From: JAFMDF01 sp964644655 | GTDB lineage: Bacteria > Bacteroidota > Bacteroidia > Chitinophagales > Saprospiraceae | Length of the DNA: 21,646 nt | Assembly (NCBI GenBank): GCA_964644655.1 | Contig: CAZXYA010000085.1 | Coordinates: forward strand, 1-21,646 | Direction of reading: 5' to 3' | Part shown: in pieces, positions 7,628-14,632 of the stretch | Position numbering within the stretch: the stretch's first letter is position 1 | Layout: each line of letters opens with the position of its first letter | Notes under the pieces: generated by a model | Told to the model about the DNA's origin: nothing | The model's database searches: none | What the model saw: the letters and a program-made list of their open reading frames with translations, nothing else | Translations under genes and position numbers: made by a program

Positions 7628-7685
7628 TGACTTTTATTAAAAAAAAGCCGAAAACAATTACTTTCTTAGTTAAAATAATTAAATT

Positions 7686-7943
7686 TTAGCTTTTTTTGGG
7701 GATTAAATCCGCATTAATAATTTTCATCACCATAATTGTCGTTGGTTCTATCATAAACGCAGTCCTAATTTCTGGTGTTAGAGCCTGCATCACATCTTCA
7801 TATTTTCCAAAAATTTGCGTACTCATGGTATTGGTCATTATTTTAAGGTTTGGATGTTGATGTAATTGTTCAATAAATTTAAGGATAGGCGATTCATAAT
7901 CTTTTATTAATGGATACATACTAATTTCTACAGAGATATTCAT
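7686..7943 (-). CDS. small thiamine-binding/YkoF-like (MTH1187 family) protein
   Basis: This 85-residue protein has a beta-alpha-beta-beta-alpha-beta pattern: strand ISVEISMYPL (3-12), helix at 17-29, strand LKIMTNTMSTQIFG (33-46), helix YEDVMQALTPEIRTAF (48-63) and strand TTIMVMKII. This ferredoxin-like layout and the small size fit the MTH1187/YkoF family (PF01910), whose members bind thiamine or related pyrimidines and often oligomerise. It has no signal peptide and no thiamine genes next to it, so a thiamine role is only family-based. It is a single minus-strand gene with its own well-formed promoter at 7987-8016, and it is divergent from glgB. Confidence 0.65.
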   Translation of the reverse strand: MNISVEISMYPLIKDYESPILKFIEQLHQHPNLKIMTNTMSTQIFGKYEDVMQALTPEIRTAFMIEPTTIMVMKIINADLIPKKS

Positions 7944-7986
7944 ATTTAGAATTATTTTTAGAATTTTTAAAAAGAGATTAGAGCTG

Positions 7987-8016
7987 CAAATTTATAGATA
8001 CGCAGGTAAGTTCAAA
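7987..8016 (-). promoter_or_regulatory. complete Bacteroidota promoter of the thiamine-binding-like gene
   Basis: On the minus strand TTTG (8013-8016), 18 bases of spacer and TAAATTTG (7987-7994) give both the -33 and -7 elements at near-ideal spacing. The -7 element ends 43 bases before the start codon. The 325-bp intergenic region 7944-8268 otherwise holds the glgB promoter and no gene. Confidence 0.65.
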
Positions 8017-8218
8017 TTAAGGATCATAATTTGGGTGAATTATTTTTTCTTCTAAAGTTACTTTAAAATCATTTCATAACCGACACAGGCTGAGCTAGAA
8101 TATAAAGAAATTAATGTTACACTATATTTACGGCTTATTAAAAAATAATTATCTATATTAAGTTTTTTCAAATATTGTCAATAAGTGTAAAAAAGACACT
8201 AAGTCTATTTTTCTTTTA

Positions 8219-8226
8219 TACCTTTG
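8219..8226 (+). promoter_or_regulatory. -7 promoter element of glgB
   Basis: TACCTTTG matches TAnnTTTG exactly and lies 42 bases before the glgB ATG at 8269. No clear -33 TTTG is present upstream. Confidence 0.6.
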
Positions 8227-8268
8227 CACGAAATAATAACTTAAACGCTTTATTAGTTTACCAAATTT

Positions 8269-10170
8269 ATGTCAAGAGTAATCAACCATAGTTTATTAAC
8301 AGATTTTGATATCGGCCTTTTCAAATCAGGCAAACATTATAAGCTATATGAAAAATTAGGGAGTCATGTCATTGAAGTAGATGGACAATGGGGTACTTAC
8401 TTTGCGGTTTGGGCCCCTAGTGCAAAGTCGGTTTCTGTAATTGGCAATTTTAATTATTGGGATAAACATACACATCATTTATCTGCTAGATGGGATAGTT
8501 CGGGAATTTGGGAAGGTTTTATTCCATTTGTAGGAAAAGGGGAGTTATACAAATATTGTATAGAAGCACAAGATGGTCGATTACTTGAAAAAGGAGATCC
8601 ATTTGCTATGTTTTGGGAAGTGCCACCTAATACTTCTTCAATTACTTGGCAATTAGAATATGAATGGAAAGATGAAGAGTGGCTAAACAAACGAAAGGCA
8701 TTAGCAGGTAAAGCCCAACCATATTCGGTATACGAAGTACACATCGGATCTTGGAAAAAATTGACTGCGGATAAATCTTTGAGTTATCAAGAAATGGCTA
8801 CGGAGATGGTAGCATATGTTCAAAAAATGGGATTTACCCATGTTGAATTTATGCCAATCATGGAACATCCATTTTTCCCGAGTTGGGGGTATCAAATAAC
8901 GGGTTATTTTGCACCAACAAGTCGGTTTGGCACCCCTCAAGATTTTATGGCTTTAGTGGATGCTTTTCACCAAGCAGGAATAGGGGTCATTTTAGATTGG
9001 GTGCCTTCCCATTTTCCAGAAGACCAACATGGCTTGGGTAAATTCGATGGGTCTTGTCTATATGAACATGAAGATCCAAGATTGGGTTTTCATCCAGATT
9101 GGAAAAGTCTAATCTTTAATTACGGGCGACATGAAGTTCGATCTTTCCTAATTTCAAATGCTTTATTTTGGTTAGATAAGTACCATATTGATGGCTTACG
9201 AGTAGATGCAGTTGCTTCTATGCTTTACCTAGATTATTCTCGTAATGATGGAGAATGGATTCCAAATAAATATGGTAGCAACGAAAATCTAGAAGCAGCT
9301 TCTTTCTTAAAAGAATTTAATGAAACGGTCTATAGTGAATTTCCTGATACTATTACCATTGCAGAAGAATCTACATCTTGGACAGGTGTATCTCGCCCTA
9401 CTTATACAGGTGGTTTGGGTTTCGGTCAAAAATGGATGATGGGCTGGATGCACGATACTTTAAGTTATTTTAAACAGGAATCAGTCCATAGAAAATACCA
9501 TCATAATGAAATTACTTTTAGTTTAGTCTATAGTTTTTCAGAAAATTTTATGCTGCCTTTATCCCACGATGAAGTAGTTTATGGAAAAGGACCAATCATT
9601 GATAGGATGCCAGGAGACGAATGGCAAAAATTTGCCAATCTACGATTGATGTATGCCTATATGTTTACCCATCCAGGCACCAAATTACTCTTTATGGGCA
9701 ATGAAATTGGTCAAAGGACAGAATGGAAAATAAAAAGAGGCGTAGAATGGGGGCTAACCCAATATCCAATACATCAAGGCCTCCAATTATTAATACAAGA
9801 ATTGAATCAATATTATAAAAGTACTCCTGCTATTTATGAAAAACAATTTTCTCCAGAAGGTTTTGAATGGGTGTCAAACGATGATGGAGGAAATAGCATG
9901 ATTGCCTATATCCGAAAAGGAAATTGGGAACATAAAGACCAATTGGTTGTTTGTAATTTCACACCAGTTGTTCGCAAAGGTTATAATATAGGGGTAAATC
10001 AAGAGGGGCAATGGAAAGAAGTATTCAATAGCGATGCTAAAAAGTATGGCGGTAGCGGAATTCATAATGAAAATCTTTTAACTGCACATAATACTCCTTG
10101 GCATGGAAAAGCGCATGCTTTGACTATAACAATTCCACCGCTGGCAACTGTTATTTTTGAACCAGTCTAA
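8269..10170 (+). CDS. glgB: 1,4-alpha-glucan branching enzyme
   Basis: This 633-residue cytoplasmic GH13 enzyme cuts alpha-1,4-glucan and rejoins the chain as an alpha-1,6 branch during glycogen synthesis. The N-terminal CBM48 domain (about 35-130) includes YFAVWAPSAKSVSVIGNFNYW. The (beta/alpha)8 barrel starts near 150 with YEVHIGSW. Catalytic residues in conserved contexts are Asp313 (DGLRVDAVASMLYLDYSR), Glu366 (TIAEEST) and Asp434 (LSHDEVVYGKG). The C-terminal beta domain ends in PPLATVIFEPV. Its length matches branching enzymes lacking the extra N-terminal module. No other glycogen gene (glgA, glgC, glgP, glgX) is in the window. A desaturase/hydroxylase-family gene begins seven bases after its stop and is likely co-transcribed. 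Confidence 0.97.
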   Translation: MSRVINHSLLTDFDIGLFKSGKHYKLYEKLGSHVIEVDGQWGTYFAVWAPSAKSVSVIGNFNYWDKHTHHLSARWDSSGIWEGFIPFVGKGELYKYCIEAQDGRLLEKGDPFAMFWEVPPNTSSITWQLEYEWKDEEWLNKRKALAGKAQPYSVYEVHIGSWKKLTADKSLSYQEMATEMVAYVQKMGFTHVEFMPIMEHPFFPSWGYQITGYFAPTSRFGTPQDFMALVDAFHQAGIGVILDWVPSHFPEDQHGLGKFDGSCLYEHEDPRLGFHPDWKSLIFNYGRHEVRSFLISNALFWLDKYHIDGLRVDAVASMLYLDYSRNDGEWIPNKYGSNENLEAASFLKEFNETVYSEFPDTITIAEESTSWTGVSRPTYTGGLGFGQKWMMGWMHDTLSYFKQESVHRKYHHNEITFSLVYSFSENFMLPLSHDEVVYGKGPIIDRMPGDEWQKFANLRLMYAYMFTHPGTKLLFMGNEIGQRTEWKIKRGVEWGLTQYPIHQGLQLLIQELNQYYKSTPAIYEKQFSPEGFEWVSNDDGGNSMIAYIRKGNWEHKDQLVVCNFTPVVRKGYNIGVNQEGQWKEVFNSDAKKYGGSGIHNENLLTAHNTPWHGKAHALTITIPPLATVIFEPV

Positions 10171-10177
10171 TTATTCA

Positions 10178-10966
10178 ATGGAACAAATCGTTGACTTTTC
10201 AGATGCTACTGCAATCATAGCCTTCATTATTTCTCTAAGTATAGTGGTTTTTTTACGCTATGTCATGGTATCTGGTCTGTTTGTTCTTTTATTTCACATC
10301 ATTTATAAAGATAAATTTCTATCTAGAAAAATAAGTACAATGCTGCGCCCTCAGGGGCAATCTTGGCAAGAAATAAAGTGGTCAGCGCTGACTTCCTTTA
10401 TTTTTGCGATATCCGGAGTTGGCATAGTTTGGATGTGGCAAACAGGTTATAGTACCATTTATCTTAATCCTTACCAGTATTCGATTTTTTATTTACCTAT
10501 AAGTTTATTCCTTGCGCTATTTATCCATGAAACCTATTATTATTGGTTACATCGTTGGATGCATCGGCCAAAAGTATATCGACTAGTTCATAAAATTCAT
10601 CATGATAGTATAGTCACTTCTCCTTGGACTGCATTTTCTTTCGATCCATTAGAATCTATCTTACAAGCCTTTGTTCTGCCTTTTATTATTCTGTTTTTGC
10701 CAATGCATTTTAGCATGGTGATGCTAATGTTAATCATCATGACCATTTCTGCGACGATTAATCATTTAGACATAGAAATCTACCCTAAAGGTTTTGAAAA
10801 ACATTGGTTGGGAAAATGGTTAATTGGGGCAACTCATCACAGTCAACACCATGCTAAATTTTTAGTCAATTACGGTTTGTATTTTACTTGTTGGGATAAA
10901 TGGATGGGAACGGAAAGTCCTGATTTTGAAATTTTATTTCAGGAGAAGACGCAGCATGTAAAGTAG
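10178..10966 (+). CDS. fatty acid hydroxylase/sterol desaturase family protein
   Basis: This is a 262-residue membrane di-iron oxygenase with hydrophobic segments near 12-42, 70-88, 103-118 and 160-193. The histidine clusters of the superfamily (PF04116) are complete: His117 and His125-x-x-x-His129 (HETYYYWLHRWMHRP), His138 and His141-His142 (HKIHH), His196, and the final His220-His221-x-x-His224-His225 (HHSQHH). Such enzymes hydroxylate or desaturate lipids, sterols or carotenoids, and the substrate cannot be assigned here. The ATG at 10178 is chosen. A TTG at 10157 would overlap glgB by 14 bases and add only seven polar residues. The seven-base gap to glgB indicates translational coupling or at least a common mRNA. 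No carotenoid or sterol genes are nearby. Confidence 0.88.
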   Translation: MEQIVDFSDATAIIAFIISLSIVVFLRYVMVSGLFVLLFHIIYKDKFLSRKISTMLRPQGQSWQEIKWSALTSFIFAISGVGIVWMWQTGYSTIYLNPYQYSIFYLPISLFLALFIHETYYYWLHRWMHRPKVYRLVHKIHHDSIVTSPWTAFSFDPLESILQAFVLPFIILFLPMHFSMVMLMLIIMTISATINHLDIEIYPKGFEKHWLGKWLIGATHHSQHHAKFLVNYGLYFTCWDKWMGTESPDFEILFQEKTQHVK

Positions 10967-11069
10967 CTTTGCCCTAGCATACCGACTTTTTCGACTTGTA
11001 AAGTTTTCTAAATTTGCGGATAGGCAGGTATTAACAGTAAAAGGAGAATGATTTTAAAATAACCAATAA

Positions 11070-11130
11070 AGGTGCATCGCACCGACCACCTTTGTAAAAG
11101 AGTGAAAAAAGTGGTCGGTGTGATGCACCT
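11070..11130. repeat. 20-bp-arm inverted repeat between convergent genes
   Basis: AGGTGCATCGCACCGACCAC (11070-11089) pairs with 11111-11130 over 20 bases with a single G-T wobble, around a 21-base AT-rich loop. The left arm itself contains the smaller hairpin GGTGC-ATC-GCACC. It sits between convergent transcription units (stops at 10966 and 11273), so it may terminate both, but its GC-rich nature and size also suit a REP/MITE-like dispersed element. The remainder of the 306-bp gap 10967-11272 shows no gene. Confidence 0.75.
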
Positions 11131-11272
11131 CAATGTCTTTTTGCGGTTAATACAAGAAAGCTTGGTAAATCTTGATAATCAACGAATTAAATTTCTATCC
11201 TAATAGCTATCAAGAGGAAGGTTTTTTAAGTTTTGAGTATTCTAGATTAGCTTGTCAAGCCACTTCAAATTA

Positions 11273-11950
11273 TTAAATTCTTCTAAAAAATATATTGCCA
11301 CTCACCGTTTCCAAAGACAATAACTTATCACTTCCTCCATTAAGATCGGACGTCAATTTTTTAGTATAAGCCGAACTATTTTTATCCAACTCAATATCAA
11401 AATCAGTATAAATTTCTCCAGTTACCGAACGAAATTTCAATCTAGTTTTATGAGTAGCCGCTAAAGAAACATCGACATATCCGCTAATCGACTTTGCTTT
11501 CATTTCGCCTCTAAAATCTTTCACTTCTATATTGCCAGCAATCGTTTCTAGCCTAACTTTAGCATTGACTGGAAGTGTTAATTCATAACGAACTTTAATA
11601 CAATACATATCCTTATTATAATAATTTCGATTATGCTGGTTACAATCCCAACTTGAAGGTTCGTGGGCATCAAAATTATAATCCGTCGCTATACTTAAAA
11701 AATAATCAGTTTCATAAACATCCATCGTATGCACTTTTTCAATACCAGGTTCATTGTAGGAAATAATAGCTCTAAAATTTACTTTGGTTTTGTCCCAAGT
11801 ATTAATCATAATATCAGAACCAAATTTTAAATCTAAATCCAATTTTTTTCCTTGAGGTAAGGTAAAGCTTTGCTCTATTATCTTTTCTTCTTGGGCTAAT
11901 ATACCAATGGAAAATAGTAAGCTAAAAAATAAATAAAAGGTATATCTCAT
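11273..11950 (-). CDS. secreted DUF4097-like beta-helical protein
   Basis: This 225-residue protein has a signal peptide (residues 1-19, hydrophobic LFFSLLFSIGILAQ), so it is exported. The mature part is built of repeated short strands such as KVRLETIAGNIEVKDFRGEMKAKSISGYVDVSL and LKFRSVTGEIYTDFDI. Recurrent [ST]-[VIS]-x-G-x-[IV] turns are typical of DUF4097/putative adhesin proteins that form right-handed beta-helices. Three Cys (Trp-Asp-Cys near 101, and 117) lie in a loop insert that the neighbouring paralogue lacks. It is the last gene of the sigma/anti-sigma operon, 125 bases after its paralogue. The family is common behind ECF/anti-sigma pairs in Bacteroidota. Surface or periplasmic structural or envelope-stress roles are plausible but unproven. 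Confidence 0.75.
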   Translation of the reverse strand: MRYTFYLFFSLLFSIGILAQEEKIIEQSFTLPQGKKLDLDLKFGSDIMINTWDKTKVNFRAIISYNEPGIEKVHTMDVYETDYFLSIATDYNFDAHEPSSWDCNQHNRNYYNKDMYCIKVRYELTLPVNAKVRLETIAGNIEVKDFRGEMKAKSISGYVDVSLAATHKTRLKFRSVTGEIYTDFDIELDKNSSAYTKKLTSDLNGGSDKLLSLETVSGNIFFRRI

Positions 11951-11984
11951 GATAATAATTTTTTTATTGGGCGCTACAGTACTA

Positions 11985-12006
11985 AGTGAATCAATGTAAA
12001 TTCACT
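11985..12006. repeat. short inverted repeat upstream of the last operon gene
   Basis: AGTGAAT (11985-11991) and ATTCACT (12000-12006) form seven-base arms around an eight-base loop, 35-56 bases before the start codon at 11950. It may be an operator or leader hairpin. Support is positional only. Confidence 0.3.
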
Positions 12007-12037
12007 AGTAATTTGAATATAAAATGGTAGATCCAAA

Positions 12038-12066
12038 ATCATGGCGATTTTGAAAATCATCATGCT
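12038..12066. repeat. imperfect inverted repeat, dispersed family copy 2
   Basis: The left arm ATCATGGCGATTTT and the right arm AAAATCATCATGCT are separated by one G. The word order and the preceding TCCAAA match the perfect copy at 4400-4430. It again lies about ten bases beyond a minus-strand stop codon (12076). The mismatches suggest an older, decaying copy. Confidence 0.6.
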
Positions 12067-12075
12067 ATATCGTCT

Positions 12076-12849
12076 TTATTGCTCTTGTCGTAAATAAATA
12101 TCCGAGTTAATAGCTCGAAGCGAGATTTCTACCCCACCTCCATTGATAGTTCCTGATAAATTATGTCCACTTAGTCGATGCTTTCCCTCTTTAAATTTCC
12201 CCATATCCACTTCAAAATCTGTATAAACCTCTCCATTAATAGATTTCATTTTTAAATCTGCTTTTGTATTATTAGGAAGCGTTACATCAACAAAGCCATT
12301 AGTACAAGCAATAGAATTAGGTTGGTCTTGTTTGACAGAAGCATAGGTTATTTCTATATCTCCATTAACGGTACTCGCAACTATAGGCCCAGCGGCATTT
12401 GCTATTTGAATATCAGAACCTTTTGCCTCTATTTCTATTTCTCCTGTCACATCTTTAATTCGAATACCATCACCATTCCAATCTGTTTCTTCAATATAAA
12501 TATGGGCATTTTTAGGTACTTTTAATTCAAAATCCATGTCTTTACTAGATACTGTTTTGATAATCATTACATTTCCTGCTTCTCCTATTTCTAGCCCCAT
12601 TCCAGTATTGTCAATAGCACTATTATATAAGGGGCGTAAACCTCGTGCTCGTTCTGGAGGTGCTTCATAATCATCTGTCGAAGCAATAACTTCAGCGCTA
12701 TTATGTGCTTCAATTAATATTGCTCCTTTTGATTTTAAAATTCGAATCTTTTGCTCCCCTGAGCTATTACTAAATTTAGCTGCGTAGGATTGGGCAAAAA
12801 CAAATTGGGTTAAGCTTAATAATAAGCTGAATAAAAATATATTTTTCAT
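12076..12849 (-). CDS. secreted DUF4097-like beta-helical protein
   Basis: This 257-residue exported protein has a signal peptide at 1-19 (SLLLSLTQFVFAQ before SYAAK). The rest is short strands with G/N turns: GIRIKDVTGEIEIEAKGSDIQ, IVASTVNGDIEITY, ADLKMKSINGEVYTDFEVDM and LSGTINGGGVEISLRAINSDIYLR. The phrase S-x-x-G-E-[VI]-Y-T-D-F-[ED]-[VI] is shared with the downstream protein at 11273-11950, so the two are paralogues from a tandem duplication. DUF4097 proteins are thought to form extended beta-helices, and function is undefined. It lies 90 bases after the anti-sigma gene on the same strand and is probably part of that regulon. An acidic patch (ETDWNGDGIRIKD) could bind Ca2+, which is inference. 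Confidence 0.75.
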   Translation of the reverse strand: MKNIFLFSLLLSLTQFVFAQSYAAKFSNSSGEQKIRILKSKGAILIEAHNSAEVIASTDDYEAPPERARGLRPLYNSAIDNTGMGLEIGEAGNVMIIKTVSSKDMDFELKVPKNAHIYIEETDWNGDGIRIKDVTGEIEIEAKGSDIQIANAAGPIVASTVNGDIEITYASVKQDQPNSIACTNGFVDVTLPNNTKADLKMKSINGEVYTDFEVDMGKFKEGKHRLSGHNLSGTINGGGVEISLRAINSDIYLRQEQ

Positions 12850-12939
12850 GATATTTTTTAAATTTTAAAACGAAGAGAAAGCAGTAGTCATTTTCTAGAA
12901 TCATTTTCCCGCTTTCTTTAATTTGCATCAGGTGATTAC

Positions 12940-13740
12940 TTATAATAAAACTTCTAAGCCTGATGCCGCACTATTTTTGACGGCATCTATTGTTTCCTTA
13001 TCCCGAAGTATTTTTTGAAATTGTGGATAAGCAGCCTTCACTTTTAAGGTAACCAATACCTCCATAATGGCAATTTGTACTTCTGGACTTTTTTGATTTA
13101 TCAAAGCTTTGATAAAGGCAGTAATAACTATTTTATTTTCGCCAAATTGAACCAAGCCCTCAATAGCTTTTAATTGTACATTAATATTTTTGTCTAAATT
13201 CATTCGGTCTATTAAGGCATTCAAAATCTGGTCGTCCATATTCGTTTCTTGCAAGCTAATATTGACTCCTTTAATGCGGTCACTTGCTGAATTTTGCTGT
13301 AAGAGAGACAAGGCCAATAATTTTTTTTGTGTCAACATTTCCAATTTCAAAGCTGCGATTTCCTTCTGTTGAGCTTGATTATTTTTAAACTGAATGCCAA
13401 TACCAATGCCCATAATTAAGAGCGCAATCGCTGCTGCAATTTTAAAGAGTTGATTAACACTAAAAGTAGTCCCTTTTTTACGATCATTAATATTTACTAT
13501 AGCTGCTACATTCTGTTCTGTTGACAATAATTTCTCAAATCGTTTTTTTGAATTAAGAGAAGGTTGGACAACAGGTGTTTGCTCCATTAAATTATCTAGT
13601 AATTCTAGTTCTGCAAAAATAGTTTGCCATTCTTCAGACGACTTTAAGTGTTGCTCAACTTCGATTATTTGCGTAGTCGTTAAACTACCTGCTCGATAAT
13701 CAATTAATTGAGTTATTATATTTTGGTTATCCATATCCAT
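12940..13740 (-). CDS. membrane anti-sigma factor with HEAT-like repeats
   Basis: The protein has 266 residues. The N-terminal 1-55 resembles the compact anti-sigma/zinc-finger-like domain of Bacteroidota, with a short helix followed by VEQHLKSSEEW, but without the Cys/His zinc ligands. A single membrane helix lies at 99-117 (FKIAAAIALLIMGIGIGIQF), followed by a coiled-coil-like stretch (118-145). The extracytoplasmic region 169-266 has alpha-helical HEAT-like repeats with phrases VQLKAIEGLVQFG and VQIAIMEVLVTLKVKAAYP. It begins 34 bases after the ECF sigma gene, and by position and layout it should hold the sigma factor at the membrane. The start may be the ATG at 13740 or at 13734 (MDMDN), with little effect. 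The HEAT part may sense envelope partners, possibly the DUF4097 proteins encoded next. Confidence 0.75.
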   Translation of the reverse strand: MDMDNQNIITQLIDYRAGSLTTTQIIEVEQHLKSSEEWQTIFAELELLDNLMEQTPVVQPSLNSKKRFEKLLSTEQNVAAIVNINDRKKGTTFSVNQLFKIAAAIALLIMGIGIGIQFKNNQAQQKEIAALKLEMLTQKKLLALSLLQQNSASDRIKGVNISLQETNMDDQILNALIDRMNLDKNINVQLKAIEGLVQFGENKIVITAFIKALINQKSPEVQIAIMEVLVTLKVKAAYPQFQKILRDKETIDAVKNSAASGLEVLL

Positions 13741-13750
13741 GAATTAATAT

Positions 13751-13777
13751 TAGACTTGTTATCGATGAACAAGTCTA
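13751..13777. repeat. short inverted-repeat element overlapping the sigma stop codon
   Basis: TAGACTTGTT-ATCGATG-AACAAGTCTA has perfect ten-base arms. The same terminal word occurs at both ends of the longer element at 14386-14442, on the other side of the sigma gene. The last three bases (13775-13777) supply the TAG stop of the ECF sigma gene on the minus strand. It could also act as a hairpin between sigma and anti-sigma. Confidence 0.75.
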
Positions 13778-14326
13778 TCGTTCCATTTTGAAAAAAATAT
13801 GTCTTAATTGTTTTAATGCTCGATGCGCTTTTACTTTTACTGCCCCTTCAGAACATTGTAATATATCGGCTACATCTCTATATCTCATTTTTTGAAAACG
13901 AGTCATTACTAATATTTCTCTTTGCTGGTCTGGTAATTCTTTCATCGCTCGCTCTAATTGCTGTAAATCCTCTTTTTCTACCATACTATTTTCAATAGAA
14001 GCAGTTGTTATTTCTAAATCACTAGGCTGTACAAAATCAGAAATTCTTTGTTGGCTTTTATAATGGTCAGTCTTAGCGTTTCGAGCAATCTGGTAAATCC
14101 AAGAACGAAAGGACATACTTGGAACATAAGATTGTCGATACTTTAAAATACGTTCAAAAACAGTTTGCACTAAATCTTCACTTAAAGCAGCATCATAATT
14201 TTGTCGATAGAAAAAATTGTAAAGTGGAACTTGATAGCGATCAAACAAAACAGAAAGTACACTCAGGTTTTCCTGACTGACTTGTTCCATTAATTGTTCA
14301 TCTGTATGTTTGGTCGCTATTGACAT
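13775..14326 (-). CDS. ECF RNA polymerase sigma factor
   Basis: This 183-residue sigma-70 family group 4 (ECF) factor directs RNA polymerase to its own regulon. Region 2 spans about 23-90 (FDRYQVPLYNFFYRQ, DLVQTVFERIL, SFRSWIYQIARNAKTDHYK). Region 4 spans about 124-178 (LPDQQREILVMTRFQKMRYRDVADILQCSEGAVKVKAHRALKQLR), with the helix-turn-helix at 146-170. The ATG at 14326 is preferred. The frame runs 37 codons further upstream to a TTG at 14437, but that part reads through the inverted-repeat element and has no sigma homology. The stop codon TAG lies inside a second repeat copy. It heads an operon with the anti-sigma factor and two secreted proteins, so autoregulation is likely. A promoter could not be fixed; TACCCTTG at 14470-14477 (minus) is a weak -7 candidate. 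Confidence 0.93.
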   Translation of the reverse strand: MSIATKHTDEQLMEQVSQENLSVLSVLFDRYQVPLYNFFYRQNYDAALSEDLVQTVFERILKYRQSYVPSMSFRSWIYQIARNAKTDHYKSQQRISDFVQPSDLEITTASIENSMVEKEDLQQLERAMKELPDQQREILVMTRFQKMRYRDVADILQCSEGAVKVKAHRALKQLRHIFFKMER

Positions 14327-14385
14327 TAACGAGGTTCTTTTTAGAGCTTGTTGGTGTGCGGCGGATGATTTCACATTTTGTTCAT

Positions 14386-14442
14386 TAGACTTGTTACCCT
14401 TTGAAAATTTTATAGAATCATTTTTAAAGGGTAACAAGTCTA
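14386..14442. repeat. 57-bp inverted-repeat element (MITE/REP-like) upstream of the sigma gene
   Basis: The 22-base arms (14386-14407 and 14421-14442) match with one mismatch and begin and end with TAGACTTGTT and AACAAGTCTA. The 13-base loop is AT-rich. It lies 60-116 bases upstream of the chosen sigma start codon, in the leader or promoter. The shorter copy at 13751-13777 shares the ten terminal bases on each side. Confidence 0.78.
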
Positions 14443-14566
14443 TTAAGTACTCATTTTAAATTATTTCCGACAAGGGTACTGAACATATTTGTAATGGTTA
14501 CAGAAAAATGAAAAATATTTTCAATAAGGGGGTAGGTAAAATATAATCTACTCCCTAATCATAAAA

Positions 14567-14603
14567 AAAGTGCTCCCAAAACTCGAAGTTCTGAAAGCAC
14601 TTT
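14567..14603 (-). terminator. rho-independent terminator of parC
   Basis: On the minus strand AAAGTGCT (14596-14603) pairs with AGCACTTT (14567-14574). An inner AACT-TCG-AGTT helix helps the fold, and a run of seven T follows. It lies 30 bases after the parC stop codon. The gap 14443-14632 otherwise holds only the sigma upstream region. Confidence 0.85.
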
Positions 14604-14632
14604 GTATGCTTTTATCTATGGTAAAATGATTA

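Noticed and set aside
10157..10177. TTG start of the desaturase-family gene inside glgB
   Set aside because: An ATG seven codons later gives a non-overlapping start and keeps all membrane helices and histidine motifs.
14327..14437. N-terminal extension of the ECF sigma factor from TTG 14437
   Set aside because: The extra 37 codons read through the inverted-repeat element and contain no sigma features. The ATG at 14326 begins directly before region 2.
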